From Thinopyrum elongatum (Eukaryota; Streptophyta; Magnoliopsida; Poales; Poaceae): DNA of 64,000 nucleotides. Below, one piece after another: positions 10,594-22,620 of the stretch. The position numbers were made by a program, and so were the translations under genes. Within the stretch, counting starts at the first letter, position 1. The number at the start of each line of letters is the position of its first letter. The stretch lies in the NCBI GenBank assembly GCA_011799875.1, contig CM022300.1, forward strand, positions 236,604,807 to 236,668,806. The letters run 5' to 3'. Under the pieces are notes generated by a model. The model saw only the letters and a list, made by a program, of their open reading frames with translations, was not told the origin of the DNA and did not search any database.

Positions 10594-12282
10594 GCGGTCA
10601 ACGATTGGCTGACTAGAGTCAAATCTGACATGTGGGTCCAGTAGGACCCACCTGTCATTGACTCAGAGGCTAAACTAATTAGTTAAACTTAATTAAACTG
10701 CTGGTGGGGCCTACTGTCAGTGTCAGTAACTAATTAACAGGACATTAATTATCTGGCTAATGCTAATTAGGTCAACTGGGCCCCACACGTCAGCGGCTGT
10801 AGCTAGCCCAGTCAGCGTTGACCATAGTCAACAGGTCAAAGGGGGGCCCTGGGGCCCACGGGTCAGTGACCCAGTGGGTGGTCCCGGGCCGGCCACGTCA
10901 GCGCGGGCGGTGGCGCGCCGGCAGTGCGCCGGCGGCAGCGTGCCGGCGACCACAGAAGCGGCGGAACGGCGCGGAATCGGCGCACCGGCCTCCATTTGAC
11001 ACACCGCGACCACCTACGGGACGCGGGAGCTTGCGCGCATCGATCTGTTCAAACGGCGTGGGCTCCGGTGGTCGGAAACAACGGCTACGGCGAGCACGGG
11101 CGGCACCGGAGTTCGGGCGTCGTCGCGAACGACGATGGAGGCTGCGGCACGCCCAAAGGAGGGGTCCTATGGGGTCCTAGAGGTAACCGGAGCACGGCTA
11201 TGAACTCGGTTGAGCACGTTATCGCCGGTAGCGGCGACGATGAGCACCGCGGCGGAGCAAAGCTCGGGCGGCAATGGCGGTGGCGACTATAGGCGCCTAA
11301 AGGCAGCACTGAGTGAGGGGAAAGGGGAGACTGCTCACCGGGGAGGCTCACGGAGGCCCGGTGGTGGATTAGGAGCAGCAGACGGCGCCGGATTCGAGGA
11401 AGATCACCGACGACAGCAGGAGGATGGAGAGCTCGAAGCTGTCCCCGTAGCGCCGCCCGGCTCGCGCTGAGGCCCGCAGTCGATGTGGAGGAGCACGGCG
11501 AAGCTCGTGAGCACGGTGGCTGGGCGAGGGGCGGCCGGTGGCCGCGGTGAAGCAGCGATGCGGCGACGGCGGCGCTTAGATGCGTGGCAGAGAGGAGGGG
11601 AAGCGAGGGAAGAGAGCGAGGGAGAGATTGGGGCTAGCTAGGGTTTCGGGGAGGCCACTAGGGTCCTTATCCAGCGCGGGGAGACGGCAGATGGGCGACG
11701 CATGCAGCATCGGCGATCAGAGCGGCTACGGCGTCGACACGGCGACGGAGGAGGGAGACGAGTCGGGGAGTGGACTGGGCCTGGCCAACTGGGCCTGAAC
11801 AGGTAAGTGTCCTTTGGCCTTTTTCTTTTACTATTTTTCTGTTTTAGCTTTTATTTAATACCAGAGAGAGAAAGGAATTATTAGAGCAACTAGTTCACTT
11901 AGGAGAAATATGGAAAATGTCCCAATAAATCCCTTGTGATTTTAGACACTACCCCAAGAAGTTTGGAGGCCAAAGGAATTTATTTGAAATTTTCATAAAT
12001 GAATTAGTATTTTAAAATGCTGAGATTGTGCTGGATTAATTGCTACTGCTCATCTTTACATAGGAGTGATGTTGTTTTAATTATCAACACATTGTTTTGG
12101 AATATTTGCTAGATGGTGAACAATTTTGCAGCGACTTTGTTACAACTTCATTTTGCACTTGTGATTTGAATTGGAATTGGAATGAGATATGTTGCAATGT
12201 TGATCAAGCATAGTTAATCGTGGTGACTTGGCATGATCTGTGGGTGATCACTGTGGTGTGAGGCTGGGGATGTTACACCAGT

Positions 12283-13979
12283 CATGATGCACCCAACATT
12301 AGCTACACACAATGCATAAGCATGACATCAGTGCTCTCAGGTTCTGGCGCTTATTTGAGAGGGTCATGACACAACATAAAAGTAAATAGATAGTCCCTTT
12401 GCAGAGGGAAGCAGTGATTTGCAGAGGTGCCAGAGCTCAAAATTTTAAAATAGAGGTTAAATAAAAATTTGAGGCATGCACCCTTCTTGTTTACTTCGCG
12501 ACCATCAGTTATCAGTATCTTCCATGCTAAACTCATTAGTGGCGGTTCCCAAGCGATAAAAGTAAAGATTTACTCCCCCTCCACCAAAAAACACACTCCA
12601 CGGCTAGCCGAATCCATGGGTACCGTCCATACCAACATCAGTCCTGGGGGAGTTTTGTTTAATTATTTGCAATTTTTGAATTCGGGACTGGGAATCCCTA
12701 TTACTGCCCCTTTCTCGTGCAATGGTGAGTGAATAAACACTCATCCTGAGAATAACTCGCTTAGCATGGAAGATACCGACTACCTCCTATCGCTCTATGA
12801 ACAATCCAGGCACACAAAAAGGATATTTATTTGAAGTTTTTAGAGGTGGCACATGCAAATTTACTTAGGACGACAAGGTAATACCGCATATAGGTAGGTA
12901 TGGTGGACTCATCTGGAATAACTTGGGTTCAAGGTTTTTTATGTACAAGCAGAATTCCCACTTAGTACAGGCGAAGGCTAGCAATTAGGTTGAGAAGCGG
13001 CCAGCTAGAGAGCAACAACGGTCATGAACATGCATTATGCATAAGTAACATTGGATACTAGCATGAGTAGGATATGAACACCATGAACATAAATATCATA
13101 GAGGCTATGTTGGTTTTGATTCAACTACATGCATGAACATGTGCCAAGTCAAGCCACTCGAACATTCAGAGGAGGATACCATATCATCATACTACATCAC
13201 AATCATTTTAACGCAATGTTGACATCCAAGATAAATCATTATCCACTCCTAGCTACTTATGCATGGCATGAGAAACTATAATCTCTAATTGTCATTGCAA
13301 ACATGTTTAATCATAATGGGTTGAATCATGGATACTAGGTTAAACATATTTACAAAAATAGAACAAGTCGAGTTCATACCCGTTTCTCTCTGCCACGGCC
13401 AGTTCCTCGAATATCGTCATTATTGCCTTTCACTTGCACGACCGAATGATATGAAAATGATAATAGTGCAAGAGTGCTGTGGACTAAGTTGGAATCTGCA
13501 AACATTTTATTCAAAAGGAGAAGACAAGGTAAATTGGGCTCTTTGTTAGATTAACAATAATGCATATGAGAGCCACTCAACATTTTCATCGTGGTCTTCT
13601 CCTCGGTATGACTCAATAAAAGAAAAGAAGTTCAGAAAAACACACTGAAATATTTTTGGAGTTTTTGGTTTTCTGAAAGAAAGCAAATAAAAAGGGAAAA
13701 ACAAAAACGAGAAAACTATTTACACAGGAAAGCTCCCAACAAGCAAAAGAAGAACAAGGAAATCTTTTTGAGTTTTCTTTTTAGTACTACAACAATTTAA
13801 ACTAGGAAGAAAAATGAAAAAGAAGTAAGAAATATATTTTTGGATTTTCTCAAAGTTTTTCAACCACACAAGAAGAAAGCAAGAAAATATTCTAACATGG
13901 ATAATACAATGAAAAAGTGTGGACACCGACAACTGAAATGAAATGTGTAAACATGAATGTAATGTCGGTGGAAATACGT
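12283..13979 (-). other. E3 non-coding internal region, resumed
   Basis: This is E3 sequence between E11 and the polypurine-like motif downstream of the extra ORF. It is AT-rich with no convincing reading frame. The first five bases beyond E11 are the right-hand CCAGT duplication (12278-12282). Confidence 0.7.
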
Positions 13980-13994
13980 ACTCCCCCAAGCTTA
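13980..13994 (-). other. E3 second polypurine-like motif after the extra ORF
   Basis: The minus strand reads AAGCTTGGGGGAGT, identical to the terminal polypurine tract at 7710-7723. It lies 22 bases after the stop codon of the extra ORF and about 6 kb from the 3' LTR (about 2 kb without E11). Confidence 0.75.
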
Positions 13995-14016
13995 GGCTTT
14001 TGGCCTAACTTGGTAA

Positions 14017-15036
14017 TCACCAGTCGTAGAAGCCATGAGGTCCTATGTTGAAGTGCTGAGGTGCGGGCACCTGAGGGTCCCACTGCTGAGGCTCCTCCTG
14101 TGCCGCAGCCTGGTTGTTCTGGTAAGCGATGATGTCCGCAGGCATAATCCTGTATCCACCCCTGGCAATGGGATCAAACAAAGCAGGTGCAGGCAGTGGA
14201 ATAATATCATGAGTTTTCACACTAAAAACCAGATTATAAGGAAGAGGAATGTCAGGATAATCGGCAGCATTAAACTGATGGTATTCCATAGCAGCGCGAT
14301 CTAGGTGAACCTTGGGCAAAGGGTAATCATGCTGGCGTATCTGAACATTAAAGTGAGCTGCCAGGCGAGTAGCGTAAATACCACCATGTATTTTACCCTT
14401 GGATTTATTAATGTGGAGGCGGCGTGCCACAATAACTCCCAAGCTATAAGTGTTGTAGCCTTCCAGTGCACGACGTAAAACAACAAGGTCTGGGGCACTG
14501 AGTGCACCCACCTTCTCTCTAGCAAGCAAGCACTTTGCAATGAAAAGAGCAAAATAATGAACAGCAGGAAATTGCAAGCTAGTGGCGGTGACACTCGACA
14601 CTGCTCTCTCGTCCCCCACAGACAGAGTACGGTAAAAACCTTCAAACTCTGCAGGCCTAGGCTCTACCAACCCACCATCAGAAGGAAGCAAGCATATTTC
14701 ACAAAATTCAGTAAGCGGTATCTGATGGGGTTCAGCGTATAAATTAAACTGCACTTCAGGGGGATTATTCTTAGGAAGGAAAGTAAAACTTTGCACAAAG
14801 GAATTTGTGAGGAGATGATACTATTCGCATTCAGCTGTGATGAAGTCGGTGAGGCTGGCATTAGCAGCATATTGTGCAAACTCTTGGAGGATTCCGGCCC
14901 CTTCCATGAACGGGGTATGCGGCCATTCGCACGGCCGTAACTCCGCCAACCTCCGGGTGCAGAGATCACTGTCAGATGACTCCCCAATTACTCCCTTGGA
15001 GTTCTTCTTGGAAGCAAACTTCCTAAAGATACTCAT
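14017..15036 (-). pseudogene. E3 extra ORF (third ORF), one in-frame stop
   Basis: A 339-codon frame runs from the ATG at 15036 (MSIFRKFASKKNSKGVIGES) to the TGA at 14017-14019. It is broken only by a TAG at 14821-14823, which splits it into 71 and 259 residues. The larger part contains SALQFPAVHYFALFIAKCLL-like hydrophobic stretches around residues 55-80 (observed as SLQFPAVHYFALFIAKCLL) and a tail rich in Q, P and H. It resembles the extra protein of Athila-type elements and grass transposon proteins of unknown function. I cannot assign an activity. It is preceded by LTR-like sequence and followed by a polypurine-like motif, suggesting expression separate from gag. Confidence 0.75.
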
Positions 15037-15409
15037 GTTTTTCCTATAAGCAAAATTCTGAAATTTTTAGTCCACAAAATTTTTCTCAACAAAACTTAAC
15101 AAGATTCATAGCAACTACTCATAGGGAAGCATAGAGGCCATAGCAAGCATTCAAACTACTTAAAACTCTAAGAATTCAACATGCAAGCTCATCTACAGCA
15201 GCACCAAGAGTAGCTAATTATTCAAAATATAAACAACTAAAGCAAAAACTAATTGGACACACGGAGGAGTCACATACCAAGTAACAATCCCCCGAAACAG
15301 TTTCGGAAACGGAGCTTCGAGCAAAGAGATCGAAATCCGCGGTTTTGAGAGCAAGAGCAATGGTGAATTTTTTCTGGAGGTAGGTGATGATGTGGGATGA
15401 AGAGATAAG

Positions 15410-15655
15410 TGAGGGGGCCCACGTGGGGCCCACAACCCACCAGGGCGTGCCTGGGGGTCCTGGCGCGCCCAGGTGGGTTGTGCCCACCTGGTGCACCTCC
15501 CTCTGATATTATTTGCACCAAAAATTCTTAAATATTCAGAAAAAATCGTATCAAATTTTCAGAGCATTCTGAAAACTTTTATTTTTGGGTCATTTTTTAT
15601 TACACAGGAAAATCAGAAAATAGACAAAACATGGCATTTTATTTTATTTAGCTAA
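15410..15655 (-). promoter_or_regulatory. LTR-like segment with GC hairpin upstream of the E3 extra ORF
   Basis: Read on the minus strand, 15655-15410 aligns with the first 300 bases of the E3 LTR. Shared blocks are AAATAAAAGTT, then a GATTTTTT-type run, then GAGGGGGGCACCTGGGTGGGC-like sequence (internal version GAGGGAGGTGCACCAGGTGGG). It then has a hairpin with perfect 11-bp arms at 15431-15441 and 15472-15482. In the LTR the same hairpin sits just upstream of the TATA box. No perfect TATA box is visible here, so promoter activity is an inference. It begins about 375 bases before the ORF start. Confidence 0.6.
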
Positions 15656-15807
15656 TAAAAATAGATAACAAAAGGTTGGGACAGAAGGTAGTGCTTACTA
15701 AATTCATCAACTTCATACCTCTAAAAAATGATCCATTAATAAGGTTGATCAAGTCTTATTAACAACCACTTTCGATTAGCATGAAACCGAAGAACTTTCG
15801 TAAATCA

Positions 15808-16947
15808 CTAAGTTACCTCAACGGGGATATGAATATTCCCAACAATAAGCATTTCATATTTCTTTTTAACAGTAGGTAGAGGTAGTTGAAAACTTCCAAT
15901 AATGATTGTCGGAGATTTTTCAATAACATTAATACCATTCACTTGGAATTGTTTCTTCGGAAAGTGCACCGTATGCTCATTACCATTAATATGAAAAGTG
16001 ACCTTGCTTTTATTGCAATCAATAACAGCCCCTGCAGTATTCAAGAAGGGTCTACCAAGGATAATCGACATGTTGTCGTCCTCGGGCATCTCAAGTATAA
16101 CAAAGTCAGTCAAAATAGTAACATTAGCAACAACAACGGGCACATCCTCACAAATACCGATAGGTATGGCAGTTGATTTGTCAGCCATTTGCAAAGATAT
16201 TTCAGTAGGTGTGAGTTTATTCAAATCAAGTCTTTTATATAAAGAGAAGGGCATAACACTAACACCAGCTCCCAAATCACATAAAGCAGTTTTCACATAA
16301 TTTCTTTTGATGGAGCAAGGTATAGTTGGTATTCCTGGATCTCCAAGTTTTTTAGGTACTCCATCTTTAAAGGTATAATTAGCAAGCATAGTGGAGATTT
16401 CAGCTTCCGGTATTTTTCTCTTATTGGTAATGATGTCTTTCATGTACTTTGCATAAGGAGGCATTTTAAGGATATCAGTCAAGCGAGTACGCAAAAAGAC
16501 TGGCCTCAGCATTTCAGCAAAGCGTTCAAATTCTTCATTATCTTTCTTTTTAGTTGACTTAGGTGGAAAGGGCATAGGTTTTTGAACCCATGGTTCTCTT
16601 TCCTTTCCATGTTTTCTGGCAACAAAGTCGCTTTTATCATATCTTTTATTCTTAGGTTGTGGGTTATCAAAATCAACTGCTGGTTCTATCTCAACATCAT
16701 TGTCTGGTTCTTTATTATTTGTTTGAGTGTCTTCATGAACCTCATCATTATCTTTTTCATTATCAGAAGGTGAGTGTTCACTACCAGATTGAGTTTCAGC
16801 ATCAGAGATAGAGACTTCATTATCATTATCAGGAGGTTTTTCTACTTCAGGTTCACTAGAGGCATACAAAGTCCTATTGTTTCTTTTTCTTTTTATTTTT
16901 AGGAGGACTACATGCATCAGTGTCAACTCTTTGAGAGTCTTGTTCAA
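15808..16947 (-). CDS. E3 protease-containing ORF (379 aa)
   Basis: This intact frame holds a retropepsin-like aspartic protease. The active-site block LCDLGAGVSVMPFSLYKRL is near residue 225, and the second block IILGRPFLNTAGAVIDC is near residue 295. The N-terminal third is very acidic and continues Gag. It overlaps the upstream gag frame by 74 bases in a different frame, within an A-rich tract, so it was probably made as a Gag-PR fusion rather than from its own ATG. It stops soon after the protease, with no reverse transcriptase behind it. The role would be processing of Gag. Confidence 0.8.
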   Translation of the reverse strand: MNKTLKELTLMHVVLLKIKRKRNNRTLYASSEPEVEKPPDNDNEVSISDAETQSGSEHSPSDNEKDNDEVHEDTQTNNKEPDNDVEIEPAVDFDNPQPKNKRYDKSDFVARKHGKEREPWVQKPMPFPPKSTKKKDNEEFERFAEMLRPVFLRTRLTDILKMPPYAKYMKDIITNKRKIPEAEISTMLANYTFKDGVPKKLGDPGIPTIPCSIKRNYVKTALCDLGAGVSVMPFSLYKRLDLNKLTPTEISLQMADKSTAIPIGICEDVPVVVANVTILTDFVILEMPEDDNMSIILGRPFLNTAGAVIDCNKSKVTFHINGNEHTVHFPKKQFQVNGINVIEKSPTIIIGSFQLPLPTVKKKYEMLIVGNIHIPVEVT

Positions 16948-18581
16948 TTCTTTTTGGGTGTCCCTCAGGATAAAGTGGTTCCTGAGTCATTCTACCTCCT
17001 CTAGTCATTACTCTAACAGCATGATCATTGATATTATTATTCATTTCATCAAGCAGTTCTCTTTGAGATTTAGCAACTTGTTCTAGATGAGTTTGAACCA
17101 TAGAAGCATGCTTCCCTACACCTCTAACATCATTTGAGATTCTAAATAACAAGTCACTTAAGCGAGCAATCATATCAGAATTGTATTTCAATTGTTTCAT
17201 AACATTTGCATTGAAGTGATCTTGTTTTCTAATATAGTTTTCAAACTCATAAAGGCATTGGCTAGGGTGCATATTGTGAGGATTATCATTATCATTGAAT
17301 TTCATTAGAGAATTTACCTCTACCACCGCAGGTGGTGGTGGTGTATCAAGCCCATGTATTTCTTCAATAGGAGGTAAATTTTTAACATCCTCAGCTTTAA
17401 TACCCCTTTCCTTCATAGATTTCTTTGCCTCTTGCATATCTTCAGGACTGAGATATAGGATACCCCTCTTCTTCGGAGTGGGTTTAGGCGGTGTTTCAGG
17501 AGGAGTCCAATCATCATAATTTTTCAATATGTTATTCAATAGTTCTTCGGCTTGTCCAATAGTTCGTTCCCTGAAAACACAACCAGCACAACTATCTAGG
17601 AAGTCCCTAGAAGCATCGGTTAGTCCATTATAGAAGATATCAAGTATTTCATTTTTCTTAAGAGGATGATTAGGCAAAGCATTAAGAAATTGGAGAAGCC
17701 TCCCCCAAGCTTGTGGGAGACTCTCTTCTTCAATTTGCGCAAAGTTAAATATTTCCTGTAAGGCAGCTTGTTTCTTATGAGCAGGAAAATATTTTTCAGA
17801 GAAGTAATAAATCAAATCCTGGGGACTACGCACACAACCAAGAGCAAGAGTATTGTACCAAGCTTTAGCATCACCCTTTAATGAGAACCGAAAATAATTT
17901 GAGAATATAGTAATAGCGAATTTTCTCATCATGAGCAAAAAGGGTGGCTATGTCGTTTAACTTAGTAAGATGTGCCACAACAGTTTCAATTTCATAACCA
18001 TGGAAAGGATCAGATTCAACCAAAGTAATTAACTCTGGGTCGACAGAGAATTCATAATCCTTATCATCAATAAAGATAGGTGAAGTAGCAAACTTAGGAT
18101 CACATTTCATTCTAGCATTCAGAGATTTTTCTTTGTACTTGCATAATAATTTCTCTAGATCATCTCTATCCTTACAAGCAAGAATATCTCTAGTTGCCTC
18201 CTCACCCACAACATAACCTTCCTGTACCTTAGGCAATTCATATCTAGGACGGCTAGTTCTAGTAGGTGTTTCAAGATTTTCAGTTTCAAACTCATCATCA
18301 GTTTCAACAATATCATGTTGTCTTACTCTAGCAATTTGTTAGTCAAGAAATTCACCTAGTGGCACATCATCATCAAGCAAGGCATTGGCATCATCATAAG
18401 CATTCATAGCAGAAGTAGCATCATCAATAACTTGCGACATATCAGAATTAATAGCATGTGATGGTGTTGCAAGTTTACTTATAACAGAAGGTGAATCTAA
18501 AGCGGAGCTGGATGGCAGTTCCTTACCTCTCCTCGTCTTAGAGGAAAAAATCTTAGTCTTAGCATCCTTCAGATTCTTCAT
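16874..18581 (-). pseudogene. E3 Gag, frameshifted
   Basis: The reading starts near 18581 with MKNLKDAKTKIFSSKTRRGK. It crosses a TAA near 18339, continues at 18236 in the same frame, and shifts near 17900 into a 354-aa frame ending at 16874. Capsid signatures visible are FSLKGDAKAWYNTLALG, FSEKYFPAHKKQAALQEIFN and EESLPQAWGRLLQFLNALP. The end is a lysine run (SPPKNKKKKKQ). No CCHC knuckle is seen. This is a typical Athila-like Gag; the shift and stop make it non-functional unless the 3' overlap with protease reflects frameshifting. Confidence 0.85.
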
Positions 18582-18630
18582 AGTGATAATTTGATAATAA
18601 TCCCAAGTGACTCAACAAATATAGCTATGC

Positions 18631-18648
18631 TCCCCAGCAACGGCGCCA
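18631..18648 (-). other. E3 primer binding site (tRNA-Asp type)
   Basis: The minus strand reads TGGCGCCGTTGCTGGGGA, one base off the Asp-type primer site, 11 bases from the LTR edge at 18660. Confidence 0.85.
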
Positions 18649-18659
18649 GAAAAAGGTCT

Positions 18660-20072
18660 TGATAACCCACAAGTATAGGGGAGCGCAACAGTTTTCGAGG
18701 GTAGAGTATTCAACCCAAATTTATAGATTCGACACAAGGGGAGCCAAAGAATATTTGTAAGTATTAGCAGCTGAGTTGTCAATTCAACCACACCTGGAGA
18801 TTAATTATTTGCAGCAAAGTGATCAGTAGCAAAGTAGTATGATAGTTTTGATAGTAGTAGCAACAGCATTTGTAACGGTAACAATGATAGCAGTGATTTT
18901 GTAGCAAGTGCAACAGTAACAGTAGTAGTAGTAACTTAGCAAGAACAATATGTAGGAAAATCATAGGCATTGGATCGGTAATTCGTTGGATGATATTCAT
19001 TATGTGACAGTTATAACCTAGGGCGATACGGCACTAGCTCCAGTTCATAAATATAATGTAGGCATGTATTCCGTAAATAGTCATACGTGCTTATGGAAAG
19101 AACTTGCATGACATCTTTTGTCCTACCCTCCCGTGGCAGCGGGGTCCTATTGGAAACTAAGGGATATTAAGGCCTCCTTTTAATAGAGAACCGGAACAAA
19201 GCATTAACACACGGTGAATACATGAACTTCTCAAACTACGGTCATCACCGGGAAGTGTCCCGACTATTGTCACTCCGGGGTTGCCGGATCATAACACGTA
19301 GTAGGTGACTATAACTTGCAAGATCGGATCTAGAACATAGATATAATGGTGATAACATAAATGGTTCAGATCTGAAATCATGGCACCCGGTCCCAAGGTG
19401 ACAAGCATTAAGCATGGCAAAGTCATAGCAACATCAATCTCAGAACATAATGGATACTAGGGATCAAGCCCTAACAAAACTAACTCGATTACATGATGAG
19501 TCTCATCCAACTCCTCATCGACCAGCGAGCCTACGAAGGAATTACTCACTCCTGGTGGAGAGCATCATGGAATTGGCGATGGAGAAGGGTTGGTGATGAC
19601 GAATACCGAAGATCCCCCTCTCCGGAGCCCCAAACGGACTCCAGATCTGGCCTCCCGATGAAGAACAAGAGGTGGCAGCGGCTCCGTCTCGCGGAACACG
19701 ATAATTCTTTCTCCCTGATTTTTTTCTGGAAATATGTGATTTTATAGCGTCAGTTTCAGGGTCTGAGGGGCCACTAGGTGGGGACAACCCACCTGGGCGC
19801 GCCTGGAGGGGGTGGCGCGCCCTGGTGGGTTGTGCCCACCCAGGTGCCCCCCTCCGATGGTTCTTGGCTCCAGAAATTATCTTTTATTGTATAAAAAATC
19901 CTCGCAAAGTTTTGTTCCATTCCGAGAACTTTTATTTCTGCACAAAAACAACACCATGGTAGTTCTGCTGAAAACAGCGTCAGTCTGGGTTAGTTTCATT
20001 CAAATCATGCAAATTAGAGTCCAAAACAAGAGGAAAAGCATTAGGAAAAGTAGATACGATGGAGACGTATCA
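18660..20072 (-). repeat. E3 5' LTR
   Basis: It matches the 3' LTR at 6313-7709 with about 37 substitutions, a 3-bp repeat difference and a 13-bp insertion near 20037. The TATA box TATAAAA is conserved at 19740-19746 on the minus strand. The GC hairpin arms are 19785-19793 and 19824-19832, a perfect 9 bp. Confidence 0.95.
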
Positions 20073-22606
20073 GTATTATGCAATAATAAAATATGAATGG
20101 GTTTACAACAGTACCTAAAGTGGTGATTTTCTTGTTACACTAACGTAACTCACAAGTTTTCTATTGAGTTTTGTGTGCTGAAGTTTTCAAGTTTTGAGTG
20201 AGATCACGATGGATGAAGGAATAATGAGTGGCAAGAGCCTAAGCCTGGGGATGCCCGAGGCACCCCAAGGTAATACTCAAGGACTCCCAAGCATCTAAGC
20301 TTGGGGATGCCTCGGAAGGCAGCCCCTCTTTTTCTACCAACTATCGGTAAATTACTTAGAGCATTTTTTTTATTCATCAATGATATGAGTTTTGCTTGGA
20401 GTGTCATGTATTATATGAGTCTTTGTTTTGCTTGCTTTTTAGTTTGCCACAATAATCTTTGCTGCACACACCTTTTTGAGAGGGACACACATTATTCGTG
20501 ATTTGTTAGAATACTCTATGTGCTTCACTTATATCTTTTGAGCTAGGCAGTTGCTCTAGTACTTCACTTATATTTTTTAGAGCACGGCGGTGGTTATATT
20601 TTGAAGAAATAGTTTCACTCTCATGCTTAACTTATATCATTTTGAGAGTTTGGTAAATAGTAATGGCAATTAGCATGGGTTATGAATTTGGTCCTAATAT
20701 GATAGGTATTCAATAAGGATATAATAAAAACTTTCATGTAGATCACTGAATATGATAAGTTTGATTCCTTGCAATAGTTTTACGATATAAAGATGGTAAT
20801 ATTTGGGAGGTACTAGTGAATGATTGTGGTTTAGTAAGAATATTGGTGTTAAGGTTTGTGATTCCCAAAGCATGCACGTATAGTCTCTCATTATGCTATG
20901 AAGTTGGAGCACGATTTATTATTGAGTGTCTTGCTTTGCATGAAGGTCGGGGGCGCGCGATGGTTAATTCCTACCAACCTCCCCCTAGGGGCATGCGTAG
21001 TAGTACTTTGCTTTGAGGGCTAATAAACTTTTGCAATAAGTATGTGAGTTCTTTATGACTAAAGTGAGTCCATGGATTATACGCACTCTCACCTTTCCGC
21101 AATTTGCTAGCCTCTTCGGTACAGTGCATTTCCCTTTCTCACCTCGAGATGTGGTGCAAACTTCGCCGGTGCATCCAAACCCCGTGATATGATACACTCT
21201 ATCACACATAAGCCTCCTTATATCTTCCTCAAAACAGCCACCATACCTACCTATTATGGCATTTCCATAGCCATTCCGAGATATATTGCCATGCAACTTC
21301 CACCATTCCATTTTTATGACACACATCATAATTGTCATATTGTTTTGCATGATCATATAGCTGACATAGTATTTGTGGCTCCGCCACCATTCATCATTTT
21401 CATATATCTAACACTAGATCATTGCACGTCCTGGTACACCGCCAGAGGCAGTCATATAGAGTCATATTTTGTTCTAGTATCGAGTTGTAATTTTGAGTTG
21501 TAAGTGAAGTGTGATGATCATCATTATTAATTATTAGAGCATCGTCCCAAGTGAGGAAAGGATGATGGAGACTATGATTTCCCCACAAGTTGAGATGAGG
21601 AACCGGATGAAAAAAGAGAGGCCAAGAAGAGCACATAAAAAAGAGGCCAAAAAGAGCCCAAGAAAAAAATGAGAGAAAAAGAGAGAAGGGGCAATTTCAC
21701 TATCCTTTCCACACTTGTGCTTCAAAGTAGCACCAAGTTTTTCATTTAGAGAGTCTCCTATGCTTTCATTTTCATATAACTTGTGGCAATTTTTCATTAT
21801 AGAACTTGGCTTGTATATTCCAATGATGGGCTTCCTCAAATCCCCGAGGTCTTCATGAGCAAGCAAGTTGGATGCATAACCACTTAGTTTTGTTTTTTAG
21901 CTTTCATACACTTATAGCTCTTAGTGTATCCGTTGCATGGCAATCCCTACTCCCTGCATTGACATCAATTGATGGGCATCTCCATAGCCCGTTGATTAGC
22001 CTTGTCGATGTGAGACTTTCTCCTTTTTTGTCTTCTCCATATTATCTCTATCACTATACTCTATTCCACCCATAGTGCTATATCCATGGCTTGCACTCAT
22101 GTATTGCGTGAGGGTTGAAAAAGCTGAAGCGGCATTAAAAAGTATGAACCAATTGCTTGGCTGACACCGGGGTAGTGCATGATTTATATTTTGTGTTAAG
22201 AAGATGGAGCATGACAATGCTATATGATTTTGTAGGGATAGCGTTCTTTAGCATTGATATTTTGAAAGGCATGATTGTTTGTTGGTATGCCTAAGTATTG
22301 AAGTTTCTATGTCAAATTATAGACTATTTCTTTGAATCATTTGGATCTTAATATTCATCCCACAGAAGAGAGATTACATGATGAATATGATAGGTAGCAT
22401 TCCACATCAAAAATTCTGTTTTTATTATTTACCTACTCGAGTGAGTATTGATGTTTCTATGTCAAATTATAGAATATTGCTTTGAATCATTCGGATCTTA
22501 ATATTCATGCCACAAAAGAGAGATTACATGATGAATATGATAGGTAGCATCCCACATCAAAAATTCTGTTTTTATTATTTACCTACACGAGGACGACCAG
22601 GAATTA
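20073..22606 (+). other. E2 3' internal non-coding region
   Basis: About 2.5 kb without a convincing ORF. It is homologous to the inverted stretch 48183-50430 of E8, which lies in the same place between protease and 3' LTR, so it is a family-wide non-coding segment. It holds AAGCTTGGGGATGCC-like motifs near 20240 and 20296 that copy the polypurine tract at the 3' LTR. Confidence 0.75.
22291..22590 (+). repeat. 150-bp tandem duplication before the E2 3' LTR
   Basis: GTTTCTATGTCAAATTATAG occurs at 22303 and 22453, exactly 150 bp apart. The similarity continues through TGATGAATATGATAGGTAGC and the TTTTTATTATTTACCTAC block in both copies. E8 does not show this duplication, so it is specific to this copy or subfamily. 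Confidence 0.85.
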
Positions 22607-22620
22607 AGCTTGGGGATGTT
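22607..22620 (+). other. E2 polypurine tract
   Basis: AGCTTGGGGATGTT abuts the 3' LTR start at 22621. The related tract in E8 is at 48169-48183, inverted. Confidence 0.8.

Larger units (their letters stand above)
8091..12277. mobile_element. E11: solo-LTR-like 4.2-kb unit nested in E3
   Basis: The unit is flanked by a perfect 5-bp duplication CCAGT (8086-8090 and 12278-12282). The left end reads TATGACGACCCCGGC and the right end GCTGGGGATGTTACA, imperfect inverses of each other. The expected terminal TG is TA on the left, consistent with a later G-to-A change. No gag or pol motif is visible in 4,187 bp, so I read it as a solo LTR of a very-long-LTR family (such as the LARD/Sukkula type known in Triticeae; not confirmed). 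The body has a GC-rich stretch at 10830-11760 with several open frames, which I attribute to base composition. Confidence 0.75.
6313..20072 (-). mobile_element. E3: complete Gypsy-like non-autonomous LTR retrotransposon
   Basis: Both LTRs (6313-7709 and 18660-20072) are present, and the element is flanked by the perfect 5-bp duplication GTATT (6308-6312 and 20073-20077). In sense order on the minus strand it has primer site, gag, protease, an LTR-like spacer, an extra ORF, a polypurine-like motif, a non-coding tail with nested E11, polypurine tract and 3' LTR. No reverse transcriptase, RNase H or integrase is visible, so it is non-autonomous. A hand count gives about 37 substitutions in 1.39 kb of LTR (about 2.7%). 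Confidence 0.95.

Noticed and set aside
10760..11800. Cluster of GC-rich open frames in E11 on both strands
   Set aside because: High GC lowers stop frequency; no frame shows domain character, and all are within a non-coding LTR-like unit.
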